Origin: PCPOR2b sp965220385
Lineage (GTDB): Bacteria; Poribacteria; WGA-4E; PCPOR2b
Reading direction: 5' to 3'
Assembly: GCA_965220385.1 (NCBI GenBank)
Contig: OZ244825.1
Coordinates: 1,798,001-1,862,000 of the forward strand
DNA length: 64,000 bases
The first letter of the stretch is position 1; each line of letters starts with the position of its first letter. The position numbers and the translations under genes are program-made. The notes below the pieces were generated by a model. That model made no database searches. It had not been told where the DNA came from and worked only from the letters and a program-made list of their open reading frames with translations. Of the stretch, positions 35,050-43,742 are shown in pieces.

Positions 35050-35691
35050 TTATTGTAGCAACTGTTGAAGTGCCAGTGCAGCGGTATTTGAAGGTTCGGT
35101 TTGGAGTGCCCTGGCAACAGCTGAGCTGGCAAGATTCGTCTCTCCAAGATAGTAGTAGCAGGTAGCTCTGAATGTATAGATATCGGCAGTTGACTGATAG
35201 TCATGTCGAAAGAGGGTGCGGTGATCACCCTGGAACGCGTTGTCGATAGCACGCAAGGCGGTTTGAAAATCCGAATCGCTTTCACGGCGGAGAAATAGTG
35301 TTTCTGCTAACCCAATCCAGGCGTCTCCGTTGGAGGTGTCTGAGCGAACCGCACGCTCAAATGCGCGCTGCGCCTTTGCAAGCACCTCTGCCGTCTCGAC
35401 AGGTTCACGTGAATTACTAAGGTACGTCCACCCCAGTCCATTGTGTGCATCCGCGAGACCTGCATCCAGTTCAATAACGTGCTCAAAATAGAGCAGTGCA
35501 GCGGCGAAATCCCCAGTATCGTAGGCTGTCCATCCCTGCATCAGCGTTTTTTGCACAGCTGCGGTGTCCACCTCCGAATCATCTGAGCAGCCAAAGGATG
35601 CCATCGCACAAAAAATTATAGCTAAGACAGTCCAATAGTTCACTTGCGGACTGAAAAGAGTAAGCGGGAAACACGAAATCGATTTGTCCAT
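35050..35691 (-). CDS. TPR-repeat lipoprotein
   Basis: This 213-residue protein has a hydrophobic N-terminal segment (YWTVLAIIFCAMASFGC) ending in a lipobox-like MASFGC, suggesting a lipid-anchored Cys near residue 35. The remainder holds 4-5 tetratricopeptide repeats (GWTAYDTGDFAAALLYFEHVIELD near 50, AHNGLGWTYL near 82, AWIGLAETLFL near 120, ATCYYYLGETNLASSAVARAL near 175). TPRs mediate protein contacts. Start ATG 35691 is chosen; GTG 35712 is an alternative. No partner gene is evident, and it is flanked by repeats and the divergent M28 gene. Confidence 0.8.
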   Translation of the reverse strand: MDKSISCFPLTLFSPQVNYWTVLAIIFCAMASFGCSDDSEVDTAAVQKTLMQGWTAYDTGDFAAALLYFEHVIELDAGLADAHNGLGWTYLSNSREPVETAEVLAKAQRAFERAVRSDTSNGDAWIGLAETLFLRRESDSDFQTALRAIDNAFQGDHRTLFRHDYQSTADIYTFRATCYYYLGETNLASSAVARALQTEPSNTAALALQQLLQ

Positions 35692-35930
35692 TGATCCATT
35701 TATCGCGGGCACGAGTCTTCAATGTCCGACAGTTGAGGTTAGAATAGCATTCGCCGGATAAGGTTGTCAACCGCTTTCGCGGTGTGCCACCGAGCACATA
35801 GCGGAATTAAAGCGGGTTTTAGAAAATTCAGTGACAACCCGCAACAGGTATGCTATCATTGCAAGCACTTTGAATTCCTAACTGTCGCGGGCAATGCCCT
35901 CCGTTCCAGCTATAGAAAGGTCACATCTTA

Positions 35931-38051
35931 ATGACTTCCCAAACCAAAGGAAACCGTCACATTGGGTTACATCTCTGCTTGATATCTTATCTTACCATCA
36001 TTGCTTTCCCACTATGTTCACAAACGTCATCTACCCTTCGCGGTTTTACGCCCGCAAGTTCAATTTCACAAAAAAAATATGAGGAAGCGTTTAAGCAACT
36101 GACCTCGCCTGAAATATGTCGCAGGGAGCTGCGTCGTCTAACAGAGGAACCGCACCTTGCCGGCACAGAGAACAGTTACAGAATCGCACAATATCTCTAT
36201 AATAAGTATCAGGAATACGGATTAGACGCGCAAATCTATGAATATGAGGTCTATCTACCATATCCAATCGAAGTTCGTGTCGAGATGATTGCACCAACCC
36301 AATATCTCGCAATTGGGAAGGAAGAAAGCTGGGAGTGGGATAAGGATTCCTCTGAAACGAACATCGTAGCAGGCTACAACGCGTATTCCCCGGATGGCGA
36401 TGTGACCGCTGATCTGGTCTATGTCAACAGAGGACTGCCCGATGATTACCGAAAATTAGCCGATATGGGCATCTTGGTCGAAGGCAAAATTGCTATCGCA
36501 AGGTATGGAGGCAGCTATCGAGGGGTCAAAGCGAAGGTTGCGGGAGAACAGGGCGCGGTCGGCTTGATTATCTATTCGGATCCGGCGGACGATGGATATA
36601 TGAAGGGCGATGTTTACCCGCGCGGTCCTTGGCGGTCCGCCGATGCAATCCAACGAGGAACGGTAAAGTATATTTCCCAGCACGCCGGCGATCCACTGAC
36701 CCCGGGCTGGGCATCTACAAAAGATGCACATCGTATCCCAATTTCAGAGGCGACAGATCTCCCGCAAATTCCGGTCGCACCGTTGGCGTATCGGGATGCG
36801 GAGCCATTGCTCAAAATGCTAGCAGGCCCAAACGTTCCCAAAGGTTGGCAAGGCGGACTGCCTTTCGCATACCATGTCGGTCCGGGTCCCGCAAAAGTGC
36901 GTCTCAAAGTCCGTAGTGAGCATAAGAATCGGCCAATCTATAATGTCATAGCCAAGCTCAAAGGGACGGAAAATCCAGATCAGTGGGTGATACTTGGCAA
37001 TCACCATGACGCGTGGGTTTACGGGGCCGCAGATCCGGGTAGCGGCACTGCTACCCTCTTGGAGGTCACACGTTGTCTGGGACAACTCGCGCAGGAGGGA
37101 CATCGTCCCAAACGTACAATCGTCTTTGCAAGCTGGGACGCAGAAGAGTTCGGCATCATTGGTTCAGCAGAGTGGGCTGAAGACTTGAAAGTAGAACTTC
37201 AACAGAAGGCAGTTGCATATTTGAATGTCGACACCGCAGCAACGGGAACAGAATTTTATGCGAGCGCTGTGCCCTCACTGAAACCTTTGGTTAGGGAAGT
37301 CACACAGACCGTTATGGATCCACAGACCCATCAAACGGTTTATGAGGCGTGGCGACAAGATCAAGAGAACCATGTCCCACGGGTTGGTAATCTCGGCAGC
37401 GGGTCCGATCACTCCCCCTTTATTGGACATCTTGGCATTCCCTCCATCAGCATGGGATTTTATGGTCCATACGGTGTGTATCACGCTATGCAGGACACCT
37501 TCTACTGGATGGAGCATTTCGGCGATCCAACATTTCGGTATCACGTAGCGATGGCACAAATCTGGGGGATTATGGCGTTACGCCTTGCAGGTGCAGATAT
37601 TTTGCCGTTCGACTATGCAACCTATGCAGACGAACTGCTAAGTTATCTAAAAGCGCTGCAAAACGAAAATAAGCACAGCACCATTACCAAGGACAGGCCG
37701 GAACGACTTCGCGCCCTGCTCAGAGAGTGGGAAATAATTGCAGCGGACCTTCACAAGGACCTCGCCACCCGGCTCGAAAATGGAGAGTACGTCGAGACGG
37801 TAATGATTAATCGAAGTCTACAAGGCTTAGAACAAATATTAACGTCTGAATCGGGATTATCGCTGCGTCCGTGGTTTAAACATCTCGCCTATGCGCCGGG
37901 TCTTCATACCGGGTATGCGGCAGCTCTCTTTCCAGGCATCCAAGATGCGCTACAAATGAACGATGAAGAGCAGGCATCAGTCGAAGTGGACAGGTTGGCA
38001 GAGGCATTCAAGCAGATGATCGAAGCTCTGGAGCGAATTGCACTAATGTAA
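35931..38051 (+). CDS. M28 family zinc aminopeptidase/carboxypeptidase (GCPII-like) with PA domain
   Basis: This 706-residue secreted protein starts with a signal peptide (LCLISYLTIIAFPLCSQ). A PA insertion (about residues 150-300) precedes the di-zinc peptidase domain. Metal ligands are visible: His and Asp in GNHHDAWVYGAADPGSGTA near 356-371, Glu pair in SWDAEEFGIIGS near 402, Asp in YLNVDTAA near 430 and His in GSGSDHSPFIGH near 490. A dimerisation-like C-terminal helical domain (from about 570) completes the glutamate carboxypeptidase II/transferrin-receptor layout. It should trim peptides in the periplasm or outside the cell. AAAGG lies upstream of ATG 35931. Confidence 0.92.
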   Translation: MTSQTKGNRHIGLHLCLISYLTIIAFPLCSQTSSTLRGFTPASSISQKKYEEAFKQLTSPEICRRELRRLTEEPHLAGTENSYRIAQYLYNKYQEYGLDAQIYEYEVYLPYPIEVRVEMIAPTQYLAIGKEESWEWDKDSSETNIVAGYNAYSPDGDVTADLVYVNRGLPDDYRKLADMGILVEGKIAIARYGGSYRGVKAKVAGEQGAVGLIIYSDPADDGYMKGDVYPRGPWRSADAIQRGTVKYISQHAGDPLTPGWASTKDAHRIPISEATDLPQIPVAPLAYRDAEPLLKMLAGPNVPKGWQGGLPFAYHVGPGPAKVRLKVRSEHKNRPIYNVIAKLKGTENPDQWVILGNHHDAWVYGAADPGSGTATLLEVTRCLGQLAQEGHRPKRTIVFASWDAEEFGIIGSAEWAEDLKVELQQKAVAYLNVDTAATGTEFYASAVPSLKPLVREVTQTVMDPQTHQTVYEAWRQDQENHVPRVGNLGSGSDHSPFIGHLGIPSISMGFYGPYGVYHAMQDTFYWMEHFGDPTFRYHVAMAQIWGIMALRLAGADILPFDYATYADELLSYLKALQNENKHSTITKDRPERLRALLREWEIIAADLHKDLATRLENGEYVETVMINRSLQGLEQILTSESGLSLRPWFKHLAYAPGLHTGYAAALFPGIQDALQMNDEEQASVEVDRLAEAFKQMIEALERIALM

Positions 38052-38081
38052 CGCAAGTTGCTAGTCGGCCAACCCGCTCGG

Positions 38082-38182
38082 CTTGGATAGGCATATCCAA
38101 GTCTTAGACTCTCCCCGATAAGATCGGGACAGGCGGAACGGAGCCATCTTTGTAAATATGCAGTGGATTTGTCAATCCACTG
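38082..38182. repeat. Double-hairpin dispersed repeat
   Basis: Hairpin 1 is CTTGGATA-GGCA-TATCCAAG (38082-38101) and hairpin 2 is CAGTGGATT-TGTC-AATCCACTG (38161-38182). Between them lies the CCCGATAAGATCGGG palindrome (38114-38128), apparently inserted. The same pair of hairpins occurs at 57030-57089 without that insertion. Confidence 0.75.
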
Positions 38183-38341
38183 CGAGTAGGTAATGGGTTT
38201 TATTCAGTTCCCATTCTCCCGTTTTACAACATTTTCCGTCACTAACAACTTAGGTTAATGTAAGTCATAATTTGTGATTTTTACCAGTACCCAATTGTGT
38301 ATTGGACGACTGAAAAATCAACACCCCTCGAATTGACTCAG

Positions 38342-39253
38342 TTAAACAGAATTATGTTCCCCAAGAGCCTCATTGATTGCATGTCGGGCTATTCCCGCAA
38401 GTACGGGGTTAGTAGTTTGATAGTAAGGGAGGGCAATCAGTCCGAAAGACAGTGCCCAGCCACGGCCCCGCGCCCAAGTTGCATCATCAACCTGTAGCGC
38501 CTCCCGAAACAGTGCTCTGTTTTCGGCGGACAGGAACACCCAGGCAGCCATCACGTCACATGCTGGATCGCCCACTCCTAACCCCCCGAAATCAATAACC
38601 GCACTAAGCCTGCCCTGATGAACCAGTAGGTTTCCAGCATGTAGGTCTCCATGTATCCAGACGGGTGCCCCGCTCCACACCGGGGTTTCAACCGCTGCGT
38701 CCCACGCTGCAGTCACTTGACCAGCATCAAACACATCATGCAGATCTGCGATGGCAGCGCGAGTCTCCTGGTCCCGCGTTGCCAGCGGTACGCCACGGTA
38801 AAAGTTATGCTCCCCCGGCGGTGGTCCCCCGCTATTCTCAATCCCCTGTAGTGCAATTATGAACTGAGCCAAATCAGTCGCCGCTTGGCGTGGATCGACA
38901 ATGGGCGCGGTGGTTGCGTCCTCACCTTCAAGCCACCGATAGACTGACCAATGCCACGGGTAGCCGTCGCTCGGATACCCCTTCCCAAGCGGGATCGGAA
39001 TGCTAAGGGGTAAGCGCGGAGCAAGTATAGGGAGCCATTTCTGCTCCTTATTCACTTGTCCAACAGCGGAAGGGATGCGGGGTAGTCGCACAACCATGTC
39101 ATCGCCAAGGCGATAGAGCGCGTTGCCCGTGCCAGCGGAATGGGCGGGTTCAACGGGAAGATTTGCCCACTGTGGAAATTGTGTGATGAGCAACCGGCGC
39201 ACAAGCGATACGCTCGTATCCACTTCGTCGTCATGCATTTTGCTAATAGACAT
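38342..39253 (-). CDS. Aminoglycoside phosphotransferase (APH) family protein
   Basis: This 303-residue kinase-like phosphotransferase has N-lobe strands ALYRLGDDMVVRLPR near residue 40. The catalytic loop WIHGDLHAGNLLV (HGDxxxxN) lies near 192 and the metal-binding VIDFGGLGVGDPACD near 212. The N-terminal VRRLLITQFPQWANLPVEP is shared with many environmental APH proteins that are usually annotated as resistance-like, but the substrate is unproven. ATG 39253 follows GAGGGG by 5 nt; upstream ATG 39268 and downstream 39238 are alternatives. It ends a minus-strand run starting at 43535. Confidence 0.88.
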   Translation of the reverse strand: MSISKMHDDEVDTSVSLVRRLLITQFPQWANLPVEPAHSAGTGNALYRLGDDMVVRLPRIPSAVGQVNKEQKWLPILAPRLPLSIPIPLGKGYPSDGYPWHWSVYRWLEGEDATTAPIVDPRQAATDLAQFIIALQGIENSGGPPPGEHNFYRGVPLATRDQETRAAIADLHDVFDAGQVTAAWDAAVETPVWSGAPVWIHGDLHAGNLLVHQGRLSAVIDFGGLGVGDPACDVMAAWVFLSAENRALFREALQVDDATWARGRGWALSFGLIALPYYQTTNPVLAGIARHAINEALGEHNSV

Positions 39254-39282
39254 GCACCCCTCACACAACAGTGTAATCGTTC

Positions 39283-40182
39283 CTACAAGGCTTTACTTCC
39301 TTGCATAAACGTTGCACAGATCCTTGCGCCAGCGGTGTGTGCATAAAATGAGATGGGTCCAACCCACGCAATCTCGCAGCGGGAATAGCCACGGGTTTTC
39401 ATATCCTGTAGACAGCGAAGAAAGAGGACTTTCCCGATGCCAAGACCGCGCAACGATGCTTCCACCCCAGTGGGTCCGAATCCGCCGCGGAAAAGGGTCA
39501 CGTCATAGGTGGCAAAACCGCGGATATTATCCCTTGAATCAAGGGCGATAAAAGTCGTTACCGGTGCGTTTTTCAGCGAATTACACGCTTCAGTAGTCCA
39601 GTTCTGGCTCCAGGTCCCCAGCATCCACTCGTAAAAGGTCTGTTCGTCTTCATGCTCTAGACGCCTTATCGTGAAACCTTGTTTGGCAAGTTTCGACTCT
39701 AAGTGTGCGGTCTCAAATTCATTACCGGTCAGGTCTACCTCCATGTTGTGGACATAGCGTTCAGCGGTATATCCGTGCGACTGAAGAAAGCAGAATGCCT
39801 CGGTATAGCATGGGTCTAAGCCCGGCGTAAAGTAGTAGGGCGAGCAATTCAGGATACGCACCCGCTCCGCACCAGCGGATCGAAAAAGTGTTTCTATTTC
39901 CTCCAGCATCATGCTTCCCAACCCTGATCTACGGTGTTGCTTATCCACAGCGAAGAGCTTCAGCCATGCTTCATTGTCGCGCAGCACGCCAACCATAAAG
40001 CCGATTGTTTTTCCGTTGTCGCGTAGGAGAAAGCCGTGGTCGGGTATATGATCGGGATCGTCGAAAATTCGTCTGTGTAGAATCTCTGCTTCAAATTGCT
40101 CCGTATGAAGTTCAAAGTTCCTATTGCAAAAATCAGCCAATTCATCAAGATGCTGCGGTTGAAGTTCGGCAAAGTGTGGCAA
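39283..40182 (-). CDS. Double GNAT-domain acetyltransferase
   Basis: This 299-residue protein contains two GNAT folds. The N-terminal one (about 1-150) has the acetyl-CoA loop LKLFAVDKQHRRSGLGSMMLEE near residue 73 (RxxGxG). The C-terminal one has TGVEASLRGLGIGKVLFLRCLQDMKTRGYSRCEIAW near 245. It transfers an acetyl group to an unknown amine. The gene sits 29 nt before the APH gene and 64 nt after the sulfatase gene, suggesting co-transcription, possibly as part of small-molecule modification. Confidence 0.85.
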   Translation of the reverse strand: MPHFAELQPQHLDELADFCNRNFELHTEQFEAEILHRRIFDDPDHIPDHGFLLRDNGKTIGFMVGVLRDNEAWLKLFAVDKQHRRSGLGSMMLEEIETLFRSAGAERVRILNCSPYYFTPGLDPCYTEAFCFLQSHGYTAERYVHNMEVDLTGNEFETAHLESKLAKQGFTIRRLEHEDEQTFYEWMLGTWSQNWTTEACNSLKNAPVTTFIALDSRDNIRGFATYDVTLFRGGFGPTGVEASLRGLGIGKVLFLRCLQDMKTRGYSRCEIAWVGPISFYAHTAGARICATFMQGSKAL

Positions 40183-40246
40183 TTACTTCTCCTATCAATC
40201 GTTTTCGTATTTCGATTCGCATTACAACCCTATACAGACTTGCAAG

Positions 40247-41695
40247 CTAAATCTCAGGAAAGACGTTACAACCGTCGGGAGCGGTCCAGCGCTCGGATAC
40301 GACCTCTGTGGACACTCGGCTATTCCTACCAAAGCTCTCAAGGACCTGATAATCATTTTGAGTCGTTTCTAGCGTGTTAAGTACCGTTTCACCAGACCAA
40401 CCCGCTCTGACTTCGGCAAGGAGTTCATCTCTAATCGTTGCATAAGCGGAGTCAGTCGCAAGGTCGTTCCATTCACCGGGGTCGGTTTCGAGATTGAATA
40501 GTTGGGGACGATCGTAGCCATGATAATAGTTGAGTTTCCACTCCCCACGACGAATCATCCGAGCCGGCGCATCGCCCTGGAGACCGCCTAATTCTGCAAA
40601 TGCAGTATTATTCCATGTGGGGACGTTCCCATCACCGACCAAAAAGTCTTTGAGGCTGCGTCCACGCACACAAGAAATCGGCTCGCCTCCGGCGAGGTCA
40701 ACAAGCGTCGGTCCAATATCAAGCAGGCTAGTCACTTCAGAGATTGTGCGACCTTCGGCAAGTTGTCCGGGGGACGAAAAGATGAGCGGTACACCTACCG
40801 AATCTTGATAAAAGCTCGACTTCCACCACATCCGATGCTCTCCTGCCATTTCACCGTGATCGGAGGTGTAGATAATCAACGTGTTCTCTCCAAAACGAGT
40901 GTCTGCTAACGTGGATAGCAGTTTTCCAATCAATTCATCCATGAATGTCACTAAGCCGTAGTATGCCGCGCACGCGATCCGCACCTGCTCGTCCGTCAAT
41001 TCATCGACTCCCCGTCTTTCTCGCCACAATTTCATGAACGGGTGCAGCGACTCGTGATAGCCGTCGGGGAGCTGCGGCACGTTAATCTTGTCAAGATATT
41101 CGTCGAAAAGTCGTTTCGGTGCAATGAAGGGGCAGTGCGGTAGCACATACCCAACCGTCATGAAAAAGGGCCGATCCCCCGGATTTTTGTCCAGCGATTC
41201 CAGAAAGTCGCATCCAACCTGCGTGACATCTTCATCGTAGCGGGTGTAGGCGGTGCGTCCGGGACCCGCAACCTTGACCCCAGCGGCGGTTTGACCGGTT
41301 GTGGCAGTGGGAATATGTCCCAGCTGTGGGCTGACATCTCCGATGATGCGTCGTTCAAAACCGTGCCGTTGGTCGGGACCGTTAAAGTGCATGCGTCCAC
41401 ACAGGGTTGTTTCGTACCCGGCATTGACGAGGTGATGAACGAAGGTTGGTATATCGGATTGGAGCTGACAACGGTTGGTCCAAACACGGATATCCGAGCT
41501 ATGCCGGCTCGTCAAGAATGTCATCCGTGAAGGCACGCAGAGGGGATTGGCACAATGGTTGTTGGCAAAGCGGACTCCACGCTCCGCCAACCGATCAAGC
41601 GTTGGGGTTCGCACGATTCTGTCTTCTGCACACCCAAGGAAGCGTGGGCTATGCTGGTCGGACATAATTAACAGAATATTTGGCGTGTCTGCCAT
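40247..41695 (-). CDS. Sulfatase (type I, formylglycine-dependent)
   Basis: This 482-residue arylsulfatase-family enzyme has the N-terminal metal site NILLIMSDQHSPRFLG near residue 5 and the catalytic signature PLCVPSRMTFLTSR near 52. The Cys there would be converted to formylglycine. TLIIYTSDHGEMAGEHRMWWK near 278 supplies further metal ligands. There is no signal peptide, so it may act on imported sulfated sugars. No formylglycine-generating or anaerobic maturase gene is seen in the window. It is 51 nt downstream of the HAD phosphatase gene. Confidence 0.93.
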   Translation of the reverse strand: MADTPNILLIMSDQHSPRFLGCAEDRIVRTPTLDRLAERGVRFANNHCANPLCVPSRMTFLTSRHSSDIRVWTNRCQLQSDIPTFVHHLVNAGYETTLCGRMHFNGPDQRHGFERRIIGDVSPQLGHIPTATTGQTAAGVKVAGPGRTAYTRYDEDVTQVGCDFLESLDKNPGDRPFFMTVGYVLPHCPFIAPKRLFDEYLDKINVPQLPDGYHESLHPFMKLWRERRGVDELTDEQVRIACAAYYGLVTFMDELIGKLLSTLADTRFGENTLIIYTSDHGEMAGEHRMWWKSSFYQDSVGVPLIFSSPGQLAEGRTISEVTSLLDIGPTLVDLAGGEPISCVRGRSLKDFLVGDGNVPTWNNTAFAELGGLQGDAPARMIRRGEWKLNYYHGYDRPQLFNLETDPGEWNDLATDSAYATIRDELLAEVRAGWSGETVLNTLETTQNDYQVLESFGRNSRVSTEVVSERWTAPDGCNVFPEI

Positions 41696-41746
41696 ATCAA
41701 AACCTCAATTGGAAGTTAAACCTTGGGGTGGGTGAAAAGTTCTCTG

Positions 41747-42598
41747 TCAAACGCTGTCTCCCGCCAACACGAATCGTTCCAAAGCCGCTGCAACACCGTC
41801 CGAGTCATTTGAGGAAGTCACGTGGAATCCTTCCTGTTTAAGTGCGTCGTCTGCATTCTCCATGACCACACCCGTTCCCGCAAATCGCAACATGTCCAGA
41901 TCGTTATAGTTGTCACCTATGGCGAGGATTTCTGAAGGGCTTATCTCCATCTGTTCGGCGAGGTAGCGTAGCGGTAGATCTTTACCAACCTTCGCGTGGG
42001 AAAGACCGAGAAAGGCGTGGCGTCCGTTATTGATGATTACAAGGATTGGTTTGACCTGTCCGTTTAAGCGCGTCTGAAAAATTGCAGCGACCTCATGCGC
42101 CTTTTCTGCGGGAACAACAGAGATGACCTCAATCACATCACCGGGCAAATCGGTTGCAAGATTATCAACCCAATTCAGGTGAGCTTTATTTTCTTCAAGA
42201 TACCCGCGTTCCCAACCGTCAAGTTGGTCGCCATAATCCTCAACAAAGAGATTCGCGGAATCCTGCGTTCCTTCAAAAGCAACTGGACGGAGCCCAAGTT
42301 CCTTCGAGATCTGGACAACCTGTTTCGCAACGGCACAGGGCAGCAGTTGGTGGTGAAGCAGCTCTCCGTTGAGACGTTTGAGGATTGCACCGTTATGTGC
42401 CGCTAGCAACACCTCCGGGAACTGAAGCTGTAAAACCCTCGGTTTTGCCGTGATGAAACGCCGTCCGGTTGCAACGACAATAGTGGCGCCCGTCTCGGCG
42501 ACGCGGTGTACAACCTCTTTTGTGCGCCCTGTAATCTTTCCGGCCGAATTGGCGAGCGTGCCGTCAATGTCAAGGGCAATCAGTTTGTATTTTGGCAT
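41747..42598 (-). CDS. Cof-type HAD-superfamily sugar/nucleotide phosphatase
   Basis: This 283-residue class IIB HAD hydrolase has motif I LIALDIDGTLANSAG near residue 6 (DxDGT), motif II VVATGRR near 40 and motif III Lys in LSHAKVGKDLPLRYLA near 203. The GDNYNDLDMLRFAG motif IV lies near 227. The cap domain fits the Cof type. It dephosphorylates small phosphorylated metabolites such as sugar phosphates. It follows the DUF4862-like gene with a single base between, so translation is coupled. Confidence 0.92.
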   Translation of the reverse strand: MPKYKLIALDIDGTLANSAGKITGRTKEVVHRVAETGATIVVATGRRFITAKPRVLQLQFPEVLLAAHNGAILKRLNGELLHHQLLPCAVAKQVVQISKELGLRPVAFEGTQDSANLFVEDYGDQLDGWERGYLEENKAHLNWVDNLATDLPGDVIEVISVVPAEKAHEVAAIFQTRLNGQVKPILVIINNGRHAFLGLSHAKVGKDLPLRYLAEQMEISPSEILAIGDNYNDLDMLRFAGTGVVMENADDALKQEGFHVTSSNDSDGVAAALERFVLAGDSV

Positions 42599-42599
42599 C

Positions 42600-43535
42600 T
42601 TAATTTGCTTGGTTGAGCAACTCCGCTTGTGCTGTCAATACTGTTTCAGCCAACAGTTCTTCCTCCCCTTTGGCGGTGCTACATTTGGTGCCGAGGAATA
42701 TCGGTTGAGGGTTTGACGCTAGCACAGAAGCACAGGACAAGGCATCCTCTTCAGTAAAGCCACTTTCGGGATCGAGATGTGAGTTGTGAGAGTCCATGAA
42801 TCCATCCGCAGAAGGACCCGCTCCAGACAGAATAACTCCTGACAGCGGCACATCCGATTCCAGAATCTGGTGTATGATCGGTAGCGGCACGTCACCGTTC
42901 ACCAACAGCCGTCCCCAGTTCACCATGAGCGCAATGGGATTTCCTGATACCCTTTCTCGATTCACAAAGGATAGGATCTGGATAAGGTCGGTTAGCGTCA
43001 ATGAAGCTTTCTTCGCTGCGGGGAACGGTATCGGATGGTCAGAAGGGAGCCAGTCCGTTACTTCTACCGCCAATGTTGTGTCCGGCAGGATAGAGGCAGC
43101 CAGTTGGTGCAAATGGGTCAAACTTTTATGGAATGCGATGGCGTGTGGGATGGTGTCGCCGGAGCGTCCCCCGGCGTGGACGAAGACATTGCGGACACGG
43201 ATGCCAGCCTCGGATAACGCCATACATTGCTGCAATGATGAGCAGGTGTCCACCACCGCTGTCTGACGAGTGGCTTCGTCCAGCGCGGACAGACCATAGG
43301 ACGGATTTTTCTGTCCCGCCGTTGCCCACTGTGCTACAAAGGTTGCCACGATCGAAGCTGACAGTTCGGTAAGCACGTCAACAACTTCTGGTACTACCGG
43401 CACGCCAGCCAAAATCGGAACTTCAAAGGTATTGATATTCCATTCTTCTACCGCCTTGCGATACCAATCCGCCTGCTCGGACGGTGAAAGCGTTCCAACT
43501 ATGGTATACGCGCCTAAAACTTTCTCGGTAATCAT
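42600..43535 (-). CDS. DUF4862-family TIM-barrel-like protein
   Basis: This 311-residue protein of unknown function has an opening LGAYTIVGTLSPSEQADWYRKAVEEWNINTFEVPIL. Later motifs are NPSYGLSALDEATR near 76, VFVHAGGRSGD near 118, LAVEVTDWLP near 155, PIALMVNWGRLLVNG near 200 and LSGVILSGAGPS near 232. These resemble the LNWGR and FSG motifs of DUF4862 proteins, which are TIM-barrel-like and often near sugar-use genes. It leads the transcript to the HAD phosphatase and sulfatase genes, suggesting a carbohydrate role. Confidence 0.7.
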   Translation of the reverse strand: MITEKVLGAYTIVGTLSPSEQADWYRKAVEEWNINTFEVPILAGVPVVPEVVDVLTELSASIVATFVAQWATAGQKNPSYGLSALDEATRQTAVVDTCSSLQQCMALSEAGIRVRNVFVHAGGRSGDTIPHAIAFHKSLTHLHQLAASILPDTTLAVEVTDWLPSDHPIPFPAAKKASLTLTDLIQILSFVNRERVSGNPIALMVNWGRLLVNGDVPLPIIHQILESDVPLSGVILSGAGPSADGFMDSHNSHLDPESGFTEEDALSCASVLASNPQPIFLGTKCSTAKGEEELLAETVLTAQAELLNQAN

Positions 43536-43742
43536 TCTGTTGTCCTTTCATAGTAGGGATGGATCATGTGTAGGAAGATGGAGCATCGTAACAGAATCGG
43601 GGGCTTTTGTCAAGTGTTTTCCCGCAGATCTGGGGCTATTTCGTTTTCGATTTTCTTCCTGTCTGAGTAACAAGTCGGGATTTGGAAATCCCTCTCCGTT
43701 CCGGGAGTATTCGACCTACAACAGAACCAAATACTCTTAATA

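Noticed and set aside
38342..39253. Antibiotic resistance gene
   Set aside because: APH-fold proteins of this branch have varied or unknown substrates; nothing in the sequence or the context indicates drug resistance.
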